This document shows, piece after piece, positions 16,866 through 25,418 of a DNA stretch of 64,000 nucleotides. The notes beneath the pieces were generated by a model that was given only the letters and a program-made list of their open reading frames with translations, searched no databases and was not told the DNA's origin. The position numbers were made by a program, and so were the translations under genes. The stretch comes from Polyangium sp. 15x6. GTDB lineage: Bacteria > Myxococcota_A > Polyangia > Polyangiales > Polyangiaceae. The DNA lies in NCBI RefSeq assembly GCF_029960785.1, contig NZ_JASBQE010000031.1:58923-122922 (forward strand), in the 5' to 3' direction. Numbering within the stretch: position 1 is the stretch's first letter; every line of letters starts with the position of its first letter.

Positions 16866-19208
16866 ATGAAGAAGAAAGACCTCAGCGAACGCGACATCAC
16901 GACGAAGTACGTCCTCCCCGCGCTGACGCGTGCGTCGTCGGGCTGGGATGTCCGTCTTCAGATCCGCGAGGAGTTCACCCTCACCGCCGATCGCGTCACC
17001 ACGAAGGGCCACGGCGGGCAGAATCGGATCCCGAAGACCGGCAAGCGCGCGGACATCGTCCTCTTCTACAAGCCGAACCTCCCCATCGCCGTCATCGAGG
17101 TCAAGGACAACAATCACGCCGTCGGGGCCGGCATGCAGCAGGCGCTCGCGTACGCCAAGCTCCTCGATGTCCCCCTCGCCTACAGCACCAACGGGGACGC
17201 GTTCCTCGAGCACGACCTCTCCGGCACCTCGAAGACAATCGAGCGCGAGGTCCCCCTCGATCGATTCCCCACGCCCGACGAGCTTTGGCGCCGGTATTGC
17301 GCCTATCGTAAGATCAGCCCCGCCGAGGAGGCCGTCGCCGCGCAGGATTGGTATCCCGGGACCGAGGACAAGAGGCCGCGGTATTACCAGATCAAGGCCG
17401 TCAATCTCACGGTCGAGGCCATCGCCAAGGGGCAGTCGCGGGTGCTGCTCGTCATGGCCACCGGGACGGGGAAGACTTTCACCGCGTTCCAGATCATCTG
17501 GCGGCTCTGGAAAGCAGGGGTCACGAAGCGCGTCCTCTTCCTTGCCGATCGCAACATCCTCGTCGACCAGACCCGAAACAACGATTTTCAGCCGCTCGGC
17601 AAGGCGCTCACGAAAATCACGAATCGCAAGGTCGACAAATCCTTCGAGATCTACATGGCCCTTTACCAGGGGGTCACGGGCTCGGAGGAAGAGAAGAACA
17701 TCTACAAGCAATTCTCCCCCGGGTTCTTCGATCTCGTCATCGTCGACGAGTGCCACCGGGGCAGCGCCGCAGAGGACTCGGCATGGCGGGAGATCCTCGA
17801 ATACTTCAAGTCGGCGAGGCAGATCGGGCTCACGGCGACGCCCAAGGAGACGGAGACCGTCTCCAACATCGATTACTTCGGGGAGCCGGTCTTCACGTAC
17901 TCGCTTCGGGAAGGCATCGAGGATGGGTATCTCGCACCGTACAAAGTGATCCGCGTCGAGTTCGACAAGGATCTCGAAGGCTACACGCCCGGCAAGGGCA
18001 AGTTCGACAAGTACGGGCAGCTCGTCCAGGATCGGACCTACACGCGCAAGGATTTCGATCGCACGCTGGTCCTCGAGAAACGCACCCCGCTCGTCGCTAG
18101 GAAGGTCACCGAGTATCTGAAGCAGACGGGTGATCGCTTCGCGAAGACCATCGTCTTCTGCGAGGACACCGAGCACGCCGCGCGGATGCGCTCCGCGCTC
18201 GTTCAGGAGAACGCGGATCTTTGCCTCGAAAATGATCGGTACGTCCGAAAGATCACGGGCGACGAGCCGACGGCCGATCAGGACGCGTACGATTTCACGA
18301 CGCTGGATTCCCGTTATCCGGTGATCGCGACGACGTCGAAGCTCCTCACCACGGGCGTCGACACGCAGACCTGCAAGCTCATCGTCATCGACCAGGAGAT
18401 CGGCTCGATGACCGAGTTCAAGCAGATCATCGGCCGCGGGACGCGGCTGCGCGACGAGTACGGCAAGTTCTGGTTCACCATCATGGACTTCCGCGGGGCC
18501 ACGCGGCACTTCGAGGACGAGAAGTTCGACGGCCCGCCCGAGCAGATCTACGAGCCCAAAGAAGGAGATCCGATCGTCCCGCCGGAGGCTGACGATAAGG
18601 ACGCGCCCCCGCCCTCCCCCTCGTCGCCGCGGCGCGGGACGAGCCGAGACAAGGTTTTCATTGACGACGAGGATGTGCGCGTACATCGCCAGGACGTGCA
18701 GCGGTACGACGCGACCGGCAAACGTATCGAGGCACCGGTCGAGGAGCATGCGCGCGCGGTGCTGCTGGGGGTTTGCAAATCACGCAAGGACCTTCGGCGT
18801 CTTTGGCTCGCGGTGGAAGAGCGGGGCAAGTTGCTCGGGGTGCTCGAACAGCAGGGCGTTTCGACGGGCGACCTCGCTGCGAAGTATGGCGAGGGGTATG
18901 CCACCTACGATCTTCTCGCGCATGCCGGCTTCGGCGCGTCGCTCGTGCCCCGTCGGGAGCGGGCCAAGAACGCCCGCGTGGAGCAGGTCCTCACGCGGCA
19001 CCAGGGGCTGCCGCGCAAGGTGCTCGAAGGGCTGCTCGCGAAGTTCGCGGAGGAGGGGCTCGAGGCGCTCGACGACACGGCCCAGCTCAAGCTGCGACCC
19101 TTCGACAAGATGGGCACCGTCGTGGAGCTCCTGCGCGCCTTCGGCGACCGGACCAAGTTCGAGAAGGCGGTCGCCGCGCTGGAAGGCGCGCTCTACGACG
19201 ACGCTTGA
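16866..19208 (+). CDS. hsdR: Type I restriction enzyme, R (helicase-nuclease) subunit
   Basis: HsdR translocates DNA and cuts it at a distance when the site is unmethylated. The N-terminal PD-(D/E)XK nuclease is seen at RADIVLFYKPNLPIAVIEVK (Asp63, Glu78, Lys80). Helicase motif I is ATGTGKT (198-204), motif II DECH (294-297), then GLTATP and GRGTRLRDEYGKFWF. The C-terminal part (~600-780) is helical and contacts the methylase. Length 780 is normal. I chose the ATG at 16866 (KKKDLSERDITTKYVLP) over a longer frame to 16764 whose leader is Pro-rich and unlike HsdR. It opens a three-gene plus-strand operon; the 36-base gap to hsdM is short. Confidence 0.95.
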   Translation: MKKKDLSERDITTKYVLPALTRASSGWDVRLQIREEFTLTADRVTTKGHGGQNRIPKTGKRADIVLFYKPNLPIAVIEVKDNNHAVGAGMQQALAYAKLLDVPLAYSTNGDAFLEHDLSGTSKTIEREVPLDRFPTPDELWRRYCAYRKISPAEEAVAAQDWYPGTEDKRPRYYQIKAVNLTVEAIAKGQSRVLLVMATGTGKTFTAFQIIWRLWKAGVTKRVLFLADRNILVDQTRNNDFQPLGKALTKITNRKVDKSFEIYMALYQGVTGSEEEKNIYKQFSPGFFDLVIVDECHRGSAAEDSAWREILEYFKSARQIGLTATPKETETVSNIDYFGEPVFTYSLREGIEDGYLAPYKVIRVEFDKDLEGYTPGKGKFDKYGQLVQDRTYTRKDFDRTLVLEKRTPLVARKVTEYLKQTGDRFAKTIVFCEDTEHAARMRSALVQENADLCLENDRYVRKITGDEPTADQDAYDFTTLDSRYPVIATTSKLLTTGVDTQTCKLIVIDQEIGSMTEFKQIIGRGTRLRDEYGKFWFTIMDFRGATRHFEDEKFDGPPEQIYEPKEGDPIVPPEADDKDAPPPSPSSPRRGTSRDKVFIDDEDVRVHRQDVQRYDATGKRIEAPVEEHARAVLLGVCKSRKDLRRLWLAVEERGKLLGVLEQQGVSTGDLAAKYGEGYATYDLLAHAGFGASLVPRRERAKNARVEQVLTRHQGLPRKVLEGLLAKFAEEGLEALDDTAQLKLRPFDKMGTVVELLRAFGDRTKFEKAVAALEGALYDDA

Positions 19209-19244
19209 CGACGGCCGCGCCAAGGGGGTAGCGAAGTCCCCGCC

Positions 19245-20684
19245 ATGGCCATCGGTACGACGATCAAGACGATCCAGGACATCATGCGCAAGGACACGGG
19301 CGTCGACGGCGACGCCCAGCGCATCGGCCAGCTCGTCTGGATGCTCTTCCTCAAGATCCTCGACGATCGCGAGATCGAGAAAGAGACGGCGAAGAAGCGG
19401 TACCGATCGCCGATCCCGGATGAGCTGCGCTGGCAGGCCTGGGCCGCGGATCCCGAGGGGATCACGGGGGACACGCTGCTCGCGTTCGTCAACAACGAGC
19501 TTTTCCCCGGGCTGAAGGGGCTCCCTGGCACGGATCCGCTTTCGAGCGTGGTTCGCAGCGTGTTCGAGGACGCCTACAACTACATGAAGAGCGGGACTCT
19601 GCTGCGGCAGGTGGTCAACAAGCTCAACGAAATCGATCTCAATCGGTCATCGGATAAGCACGAGATCGGGGGGATCTACGAGCAAATCCTGAGCGACCTC
19701 CGCGGGGCGGGCAATGCGGGGGAGTACTACACCCCACGCGCGGTGACCGAGTTCATGGTGGAGCGGGTGGATCCGAAGCTCGGGGAGACGGTGCTCGATC
19801 CGGCGTGCGGGACCGGCGGTTTTTTGACCTGCGCCATCAAGCATTTACGGAAGTACGGGAAGACGGACGCCGACGAGAGGACGATCCAGGCTTCGCTACG
19901 CGGCATCGAGAAGAAGCCGCTGCCGCACCTGCTCTGCATGACGAACATGGTGCTGCACGAGATCGACGCGCCGACGCAGATCCGCAGGGACAATGCGCTG
20001 AGGCGTTCCATTGCCGATTACGGGCCCAGGGACAAGGTCGACGTGATCCTGACGAACCCTCCGTTCGGGGGGATCGAGGAGGACGGGATCGAGAATGCGT
20101 TCCCGTCGGCGTTCCGGACGCGGGAGACGGCGGACCTCTTTCTGTACTTGCTGACCGTGCTTTTGCGAGACGGTGGGCGTGCTGCGCTGGTTTTGCCGGA
20201 TGGGACGTTGTTCGGTGAAGGCGTGAAGACGCGGCTCAAGGAGCGGCTCCTAACGGAGTGTGATCTGCACACGATTGTCCGGCTGCCGAAGGGGGTCTTC
20301 AATCCGTATACGGGGATCAAGACGAACCTGCTTTTCTTCACGAAGGGGAAACCGACCACGGAGGTCTGGTACTACGAGCATCCGTATCCGTCGGGGTACA
20401 AGAGTTACTCGAAGACCAAGCCGATGCGGATTGAGGAGTTCGGGCCGGAGCGGACGTGGTGGAACGAGCGCAAGGAGACGGAGCAGGCCTGGAAGGTTTC
20501 GATCGAGGATATCAAGGCGCGGGGATACAACCTCGACATCAAGAATCCGCGGGCCGTGGAGGATGGGCCGGGGGATGCGGAGGAGTTGCTCAGGGAGTAT
20601 CGGGCGCTCTCTGCGGAGGTGGCGGAGGTGCGGGATCGGCTCCGGGATGAGCTGCGGGCGTCGCTGGAAGGGGCGGCGCGATGA
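19245..20684 (+). CDS. hsdM: Type I restriction enzyme, M (adenine methyltransferase) subunit
   Basis: HsdM methylates adenine in the recognition site with S-adenosylmethionine. It is 479 residues long. The N-terminal helical domain includes LVWMLFLKILDDREIEKE. The AdoMet motif is DPACGTGGF (185-193) and the catalytic motif NPPF (271-274). GIYEQILSDLRGAGNAGEYYTPRAVTEFMV is typical of the class. It overlaps hsdS by 4 bases (ATGA), so the two subunits are probably made in a coupled ratio. Confidence 0.96.
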   Translation: MAIGTTIKTIQDIMRKDTGVDGDAQRIGQLVWMLFLKILDDREIEKETAKKRYRSPIPDELRWQAWAADPEGITGDTLLAFVNNELFPGLKGLPGTDPLSSVVRSVFEDAYNYMKSGTLLRQVVNKLNEIDLNRSSDKHEIGGIYEQILSDLRGAGNAGEYYTPRAVTEFMVERVDPKLGETVLDPACGTGGFLTCAIKHLRKYGKTDADERTIQASLRGIEKKPLPHLLCMTNMVLHEIDAPTQIRRDNALRRSIADYGPRDKVDVILTNPPFGGIEEDGIENAFPSAFRTRETADLFLYLLTVLLRDGGRAALVLPDGTLFGEGVKTRLKERLLTECDLHTIVRLPKGVFNPYTGIKTNLLFFTKGKPTTEVWYYEHPYPSGYKSYSKTKPMRIEEFGPERTWWNERKETEQAWKVSIEDIKARGYNLDIKNPRAVEDGPGDAEELLREYRALSAEVAEVRDRLRDELRASLEGAAR

Positions 20685-22345
20685 AGGGGAAGAAGCAGCA
20701 GCTTGGGCTTTTCGAGCGGAGGGAGTTGACGCCGGAGGCGGAGAGGCTGCTCGGGAATTTCGAGGTGGTGGCGGGGGCGTCGGGAGGGATAAAGAGGCTG
20801 CGGGAGCTCGTTCTGGAGATCGCGGTGCGCGGAAAGCTCGTGCCGCAGGATCCGAAAGATGAACCTGCTTCGCACCTTGTGGCAAAGATGGCCGCAGCCA
20901 AGGCTATCCTTCCTGTCGACAATTCTAAGCAGCCCTACGCATTGCCGGGCTCCTGGCAATGGGTCCGCCTTGGCGATTGCGGCGACTTCATGGGCGGTGG
21001 GACACCGTCGAAGTCCAATTCATCGTTCTGGAACGGCCCGATACCTTGGGTAAGTCCCAAGGACATGAAAAGGCCGTACATCGACGATGCCGAGGATCAT
21101 ATCTCCGAGGAGGCCGTCGAGCACTCTGCGGTCAAGATGATCCACAAGGGTGCCCTGCTTTTCGTCACCCGCGGGATGATCTTGGCGCACTCGTTCCCCG
21201 TAGCAATCGCCGCAAGAAGCGTCACGATCAACCAGGACATGAAAGCTCTTGTGCTGACGGTTCCTGCGGTCGGGGAGTATTTGCTCCGTGCCTGTCAGGC
21301 TGCCCGCAGTCGGATGCTTCAGCGGGTTGAGCGTTCGTCACATGGCACGTGTCGACTCGACTCCGAGGAAGTTGCCCGATTTCCGATCCCATTTCCGCCA
21401 CTGGCGGAGCAAAAGCGCATCGTCGCCAAGGTCGACGAGCTCATGCAGCTCTGCGACGATCTGGATGCCCGCCAGGCGAGGCAGCGGGAGACGGCGGCCC
21501 GGCTGAACAAGGCGGCGCTCGATGCGCTTACGAGCGCCAAGGGGCCGGAGGAGCTGGCGCAGAGCTGGGAACGGATAGTCGAAAGCTTCCCATTGCTCAC
21601 CGACGTGCCGAGTCGGATGAAGAGACTACGCGAGGTGATCGTGGACCTCGCCGTCAGCGGTAAGCTCCTCAAGCAAGACCCGAAGGACGGTGCTTCCTTG
21701 CGATTGAATGCCACAAGCGCAGTCGAAGATGCCGCCCTTTATCCCGAATCGTGGAGTGTGCTTCCGCTGGGCGCATTGCTCACATTCGGTCCCAAGAACG
21801 GCTATTCTCCCAAGTCGGTTGATTATCCCACGAAAACCAAGAGCATCTCGCTGACTGCAACCACTTCGGGGAAGTTCGATGGACGTCACTACAAGTTCAT
21901 CGACGAGAAAATCCCTGATGACTCCCATCTTTGGCTATCTGATGGAGATGTCTTGCTGCAGCGCAGCAACACGATCGAGTACGTGGGTGCTGCTGCTGTC
22001 TATCGGGGCCCTCCCCGAGAGTTCATCTATCCTGATTTGATGATGAAGCTGCGTATTCGCCCCGACGTGGACACCGAGTACGTCCATCTGGTCCTCAGTT
22101 CCTCCGGAGCGCGTTCATTCATGCGTGCTCGTGCTTCAGGCACGGCTGGGAGTATGCCCAAGATCAATCAGACAACGGTCGCAAGCATACCCATTCCCGT
22201 TCCACCCTTACCGGAGCAGCGCCGCATTATGCATCAGGTTCAGGCGCTGCTGTCCCTCTGCGACACCCTGGCGGAAAAACTCCGCCGCGCCGAGGAAGGC
22301 GCCCGCAAGCTCGCCGACGCCCTCGTTGCTGAGCTCCTTGCCTGA
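20681..22345 (+). CDS. hsdS: Type I restriction enzyme, S (specificity) subunit
   Basis: HsdS reads the bipartite DNA site for the complex. The 554-residue protein contains two target-recognition domains (about 80-235 and 355-510). Each ends in the conserved region type FPPLAEQKRIVAKVDELMQLCDDLDARQ and VPPLPEQRRIMHQVQALLSLCDTLAEKL. It carries an unusual N-terminal helical extension, and another such helix repeat (RLREVIVDLAVSGKLLKQDPKDG) precedes the second TRD, matching RLRELVLEIAVRGKLVPQDPKDE near residue 45. This internal duplication is normal for the family. Base composition drops in the TRDs (about 20945-22200), consistent with domain shuffling or transfer. The site specificity cannot be read by eye. 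Confidence 0.95.
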   Translation: MKGKKQQLGLFERRELTPEAERLLGNFEVVAGASGGIKRLRELVLEIAVRGKLVPQDPKDEPASHLVAKMAAAKAILPVDNSKQPYALPGSWQWVRLGDCGDFMGGGTPSKSNSSFWNGPIPWVSPKDMKRPYIDDAEDHISEEAVEHSAVKMIHKGALLFVTRGMILAHSFPVAIAARSVTINQDMKALVLTVPAVGEYLLRACQAARSRMLQRVERSSHGTCRLDSEEVARFPIPFPPLAEQKRIVAKVDELMQLCDDLDARQARQRETAARLNKAALDALTSAKGPEELAQSWERIVESFPLLTDVPSRMKRLREVIVDLAVSGKLLKQDPKDGASLRLNATSAVEDAALYPESWSVLPLGALLTFGPKNGYSPKSVDYPTKTKSISLTATTSGKFDGRHYKFIDEKIPDDSHLWLSDGDVLLQRSNTIEYVGAAAVYRGPPREFIYPDLMMKLRIRPDVDTEYVHLVLSSSGARSFMRARASGTAGSMPKINQTTVASIPIPVPPLPEQRRIMHQVQALLSLCDTLAEKLRRAEEGARKLADALVAELLA

Positions 22346-22484
22346 AGACGCGAACCATGGGCCGGGCGACCGGATCGATCACCAAGCGCCGGGGAGGTCG
22401 TTTCCTTCCGCGCGCGAGGCTCGCGGTCGGGCAAGCTCCGGTTAGGGCAGTGGCCTCATTGGGCAGCAGCATGAAATGAACGGG

Positions 22485-22613
22485 CCGTAAGCCCCGCATC
22501 CCGGATGAGCGCCGTATCCTCGTCCGTATCCGGGTTCGGCGTCGTGAGCAGTCGATCCCCGTAGAAGATCGAGTTCGCCCCCGGCATACAGGCCCATCAT
22601 CCGCGCCGCGCGC
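22485..22613 (-). pseudogene. Broken copy of the 3' end of bioB
   Basis: These 129 bases match the intact bioB gene at 32172-32302 closely (roughly nine bases in ten by eye), including the codons for [17 protein letters not shown] one-base insertion near 22583 breaks the frame, and no upstream part of bioB is present. It follows hsdS by 140 bases, on the opposite strand. Confidence 0.8.
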
Positions 22614-22666
22614 GGCGAAAACCCCCGGGCTCTGCGTGTGAAGTGTCCGGACAGGTCGAAGAACGG

Positions 22667-23062
22667 ATGCAAGAAATAATCGCCGAAAGGCAACTGGACT
22701 TCTATTCGCCGCGAGTCCGACGCCCCAAAAAGGTCATCGTCCCCATCGGTAGGCCCGAACTCGACGAGACGGGCGAGACCTGGCGCGCGCCCATCGAGAT
22801 CCTTGGGCCCAGGGCCGGCCAGGTCTTCCGGAGTCGGGCGTCCGGCGCCGACTCCATGCAAGCGGTCACTGGGGCGATCTGGCTCGTCCCGGTCTTCCTT
22901 CGGACCATCACGAACGACACGGGCGGACGGCTGGAATTCGAGGGGAGCGCCGATCTCGGCTTCTACATGGAGCCGCACGAGGCTTTCAAGCCGCCGGCGG
23001 CCGTGGAAGCGCGTCGCCTCGATCATCCAGTTCGGCTTCGGCGTCGAGGTCAAGGACCCTGA
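22667..23062 (+). CDS. DUF6968-like hypothetical protein with a possibly foreign C terminus
   Basis: The 131-residue product reads MQEIIAERQLDFYSPRVRRPKKVIVPIGRP and continues with APIEILGPRAGQVFRS and AVTGAIWLVPVFLRT. This recalls the small DUF6968 family; the name is from memory and tentative. A second copy at 25419-25657 matches it base for base in register, but only up to 22995. Beyond that point this copy runs into unrelated sequence (residues 110 on: AAVEARRLDHPV...), while the other ends PSPVKE and stop. So this gene's tail is probably the product of a deletion or junction. The ATG at 22667 is preferred over a GTG at 22643. An overlapping frame to 23162 encodes a more protein-like tail (FGFGVEVKDPDHQLARAMEHAK) and may be the remnant of the joined gene. 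Confidence 0.5.
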   Translation: MQEIIAERQLDFYSPRVRRPKKVIVPIGRPELDETGETWRAPIEILGPRAGQVFRSRASGADSMQAVTGAIWLVPVFLRTITNDTGGRLEFEGSADLGFYMEPHEAFKPPAAVEARRLDHPVRLRRRGQGP

Positions 23063-23218
23063 CCACCAGCTCGCCCGCGCGATGGAGCACGCCAAGCTCC
23101 GCACGCGATGCCCGAAGAGCGCGGTCGCGCGGTTGGACTTCAGCGTCGACGACGACGATTGACGATCGCGTCGTCGGCGGCGCTGGCACGCGTCGGTCCG
23201 GCCTGGTAGACGCGATGC

Positions 23219-23845
23219 ATGGGCGATCTCGTTCTCACCACCTACGATTGGGTTCCTCCGCCGCCGCGCGGGTTCGTGCGGGACATCCGCGTACGCTGGG
23301 CATTGGAGGAGGCGAAGCTCCCGTATCGCGTCGAGAGCGTGTCGTTCAAGGAACGCGGCCCCGAGCACCTTGCGCACCAGCCGTTCGGGCAGGTGCCGTG
23401 GTTGACGGACGGCGACATCTCGATCTTCGAGACCGGCGCGATCCTGCTGCACCTCGGCGAGCGGAGCGAGGCGCTGATGCCTCGCGATCCGAAGGGGCGC
23501 ACGGAGGTGATCGAGTGGCTCTTCGCCGCGCTCAACTCCGTCGAGATGGCGAGCCTCCCGTGGGCGCTCCTCAAGTTCTCGGGGCGGAGCGAGAAGCTCT
23601 TCGACGACTTCGTGAAGGTGCGCCTCGATCGCCTCGAGCCGGTGGTCGCGAAGCGCGAGTGGCTCGCGGGCTCCTTCTCCGTCGCCGACATCCACATGGC
23701 GGACGTGCTGCGCCTCGTCGATCGCTTCGACGGGCTCGCGGCGCATCCCGCGACGCGTGACTACATGAAGCGCGCGACGGCGCGGCCCGCGTTCGTGAAG
23801 GCCCACGCCGACCAGATGGCTCATTTCGCCAAGGCCGACACATGA
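23219..23845 (+). CDS. Glutathione S-transferase family protein
   Basis: This 208-residue protein has a thioredoxin-fold N domain (LTTYDWVPPPPRGFVRDIRVRWALEEAKLPYRVESV, GQVPWLTDGDISIFETGAILLHLGE) and an all-helical C domain. GSFSVADIHMADVLRLVDRF is the usual GST N-capping region. It probably conjugates or reduces an electrophile with glutathione; substrate unknown. The stop overlaps the start of the truncated hydrolase gene that follows (ATGA at 23842), so the pair was once an operon. Confidence 0.9.
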   Translation: MGDLVLTTYDWVPPPPRGFVRDIRVRWALEEAKLPYRVESVSFKERGPEHLAHQPFGQVPWLTDGDISIFETGAILLHLGERSEALMPRDPKGRTEVIEWLFAALNSVEMASLPWALLKFSGRSEKLFDDFVKVRLDRLEPVVAKREWLAGSFSVADIHMADVLRLVDRFDGLAAHPATRDYMKRATARPAFVKAHADQMAHFAKADT

Positions 23846-23922
23846 GCCTCGAACTCGATCCGAAGACGACCGCGCGGGGATGGATGGATTTGCGCGTCCT
23901 CGAGTCCTCCAAGCGCTTCTAA
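23842..23922 (+). pseudogene. Decapitated remnant of an isochorismatase-type hydrolase gene
   Basis: The ATG overlaps the GST stop. It encodes MSLELDPKTTARGW, the first residues of which match the normal start of cysteine hydrolases of the isochorismatase family (LDPKTTA then VVLIDLQ). At about 23886 the sequence switches to a copied piece of the lipoprotein gene from 16.5 kb and stops after 26 codons. The rest of the hydrolase is missing. Confidence 0.55.
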
Positions 23923-23966
23923 AAATCGCCCCGCATTTGCCTGCTGCACGTCAAGACCACGTTGCA
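23887..23966 (-). pseudogene. 80-bp copied fragment of the 16.2-kb lipoprotein gene
   Basis: It matches 16470-16550 with about five differences: a one-base deletion and a few substitutions, one of which turns the Gln codon of GDFQKRLE into a stop. The direction relative to coding is the same (minus). It lies directly against the truncated hydrolase. From 23967 to 24120 I see no gene. Confidence 0.8.
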
Positions 23967-24124
23967 CCCCACGAGCCGCAAGCCACACGCGCGCTTTGCA
24001 TCCGAGGCCCGGGCATGTTACGCCTCGTCCTGTCGAAAAACGGCGGACCGGTTCGGTGAGCCCCGGTCACTCCCAGGTCGGGAGCCCTTGTCCCTCCAGC
24101 ACGGAGTGAGACCCACGGCACGAT

Positions 24125-24140
24125 GACGCACGTGTGCGTC
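24125..24140. promoter_or_regulatory. 16-bp inverted repeat upstream of the VOC gene
   Basis: GACGCAC and GTGCGTC are perfect complements around a 2-base centre (GT). It ends 16 bases before the ATG of the VOC gene, so it could be an operator overlapping the leader. No regulator is adjacent. Confidence 0.4.
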
Positions 24141-24156
24141 CAACGTGGAGGCTCTC

Positions 24157-24552
24157 ATGAAACTCAATCACCTGGACCTGCAGGTTCCCGACGTTCGCGC
24201 CGCTGTCGAGTTCTTCGAGCGCTACTTCGACCTCGAGCTTTGCAGCAACCGCAAGTCCCCCGCGATTGCGATCCTCTCGGACCGCCACGGGTTCACGCTG
24301 GTCCTCCAGCGAACGCAGGACGCGCAGGCGTCCTACCCCGAGGAGTTCCACATCGGCTTCCACATCGACGACGAGGAGGAGGTGCGCCGGCAACACGCGC
24401 GCCTCGTCGCGGATGGGATCGGTCCCATCACGGACGTGATCCAGAACAACCGCGGGGTGATGTTCTATTGCAGAGGGCCGGGCTCGATTGCGATCGAGGT
24501 CGGCTGCATGCGCCGCCGGCAGGTCGATCCTGCCGATGTGTCGAACGGATAG
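24157..24552 (+). CDS. VOC (glyoxalase/bleomycin-resistance) family protein
   Basis: This 131-residue single-domain vicinal-oxygen-chelate protein reads MKLNHLDLQVPDVRAAVEFFERYFDLEL, FTLVLQRT, EEFHIGFHIDDEEEVRRQHARLVADG and FYCRGPGSIAIEVGC. Candidate metal ligands are His5, His68 or so, and the C-terminal Glu of IAIEVGC. It could be a metalloenzyme or an antibiotic-binding protein; sequence alone does not decide. GGAGG lies 6 bases before the ATG at 24157, so the start is firm. The following 200 bases to the next gene hold nothing I can name. Confidence 0.88.
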   Translation: MKLNHLDLQVPDVRAAVEFFERYFDLELCSNRKSPAIAILSDRHGFTLVLQRTQDAQASYPEEFHIGFHIDDEEEVRRQHARLVADGIGPITDVIQNNRGVMFYCRGPGSIAIEVGCMRRRQVDPADVSNG

Positions 24553-24753
24553 CCCCGGGCGCCGGCCGGACTCTCGCCGAACGAACCTCCGCCACTTCCA
24601 TCCGCGCCTTGCACGCGGCGAAAACGTCCATCTCTACGGGCGAGGGCCGCAGACACAGGTCGGGCGGGCTCTCGGAGAGGCACGACCGCGTGTCGGACAC
24701 TGTACGATTCGAGGCAGTGCTTTTGCTTCGTATCTCGGCTAGCAGGACGCCGC

Positions 24754-25287
24754 ATGAACATTCGTGATGCGGTTCTTGGTTGCTTGTTCCTTACTTTTCT
24801 ACTCGGCGCATGTAGCGGGGACTCGAACGAGGGGTCGGGCTCGGACGGCGGTGGTGGGACCTCGTCAGGCAACCCGTCGTGCGCCGACGTCTGCGCGGCC
24901 ATCGGAAAGCAGTGCGGACAGGTGCCCCCGAATTGCAGCGATGGCTGCTCGATGCTGTCGGACGAGGCCAAGGCGTGCGTCGTGAGCGCGAGCTCATGCG
25001 CAGCCATCGACGGCTGCGGGAGCAGCAGCGCGAGCAGCGGATCGGGGGGCTCGTCGAGCGCGAGCAGCGGAAGCTCGAGCGCGAGCAGCGGATCGGGGGG
25101 CTCGGGTGATGTTTGCGCGGCCTGCAAGTCGGATGAGTTCTGCGTAAAAAGCTCGTCGGTCGCGTCCGAGGTCGGTTGCGTCGGTCTCCCGTTTGATTGC
25201 AACGACGGGCTCTGCCAGTGCCTGATCGCGAAGGGGTGCTCGCAGGGCGGCAAGACGTGCGAGGGTAGCATCGTCGAATGCCTCTGA
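24754..25287 (+). CDS. Hypothetical lipoprotein with Ser-rich repeat linker
   Basis: The 177-residue product starts MNIRDAVLGCLFLTFLLGACSGD with lipobox LGAC. It has a Cys-rich part (CADVCAAIGKQCGQVPPNCSDGCSML), a low-complexity linker of SSSASSGSGGS units (residues ~90-118), and a second Cys-rich part (CAACKSDEFCVKSS, CNDGLCQCLIAKGCSQGGKTCEGS). This two-module layout with a flexible linker is common in myxobacterial surface lipoproteins. The linker DNA (about 25020-25105) is a tandem repeat and likely to vary in length. Confidence 0.82.
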   Translation: MNIRDAVLGCLFLTFLLGACSGDSNEGSGSDGGGGTSSGNPSCADVCAAIGKQCGQVPPNCSDGCSMLSDEAKACVVSASSCAAIDGCGSSSASSGSGGSSSASSGSSSASSGSGGSGDVCAACKSDEFCVKSSSVASEVGCVGLPFDCNDGLCQCLIAKGCSQGGKTCEGSIVECL

Positions 25288-25331
25288 GGCCGCGCTCGAG
25301 CGCCCACGGCAGGAACGCCGGCGCCGCAGGT

Positions 25332-25360
25332 GCGCGCGGCGGCAGCGCGCGTTTTCCTTT
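25332..25360 (+). terminator. Probable intrinsic terminator after the Ser-rich lipoprotein gene
   Basis: GCGCGC pairs with GCGCGC around a 7-base loop and is followed by GTTTTCCTTT. It lies 45 bases after the stop. The stem is short, so moderate confidence only. Confidence 0.45.
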
Positions 25361-25371
25361 CGGTCTTGTCG

Positions 25372-25393
25372 TTCATGAAATAGGTTTCATGAA
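25372..25393. promoter_or_regulatory. Perfect 9-bp inverted repeat TTCATGAAA-TAGG-TTTCATGAA
   Basis: Each half contains TTCATGAA, itself a palindrome, and the whole is symmetrical. It lies 25 bases before the dead DUF6968-like copy and is AT-rich against its surroundings. It looks like an operator for a dimeric regulator left behind when the downstream gene decayed. Confidence 0.45.
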
Positions 25394-25418
25394 GGGCGAA
25401 TAACACCTGGGTCAGGAA

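Noticed and set aside
16689..18749. Continuation of the minus-strand lipoprotein frame through hsdR
   Set aside because: Leu/Arg/Asp-rich antisense reading of hsdR; the strong GGAGGTG site at 16688 sets the real start.
24465..25406. Minus-strand frame of 313 codons over the Ser-rich lipoprotein
   Set aside because: It is antisense to a protein with a perfect lipobox and ends in low-complexity sequence.
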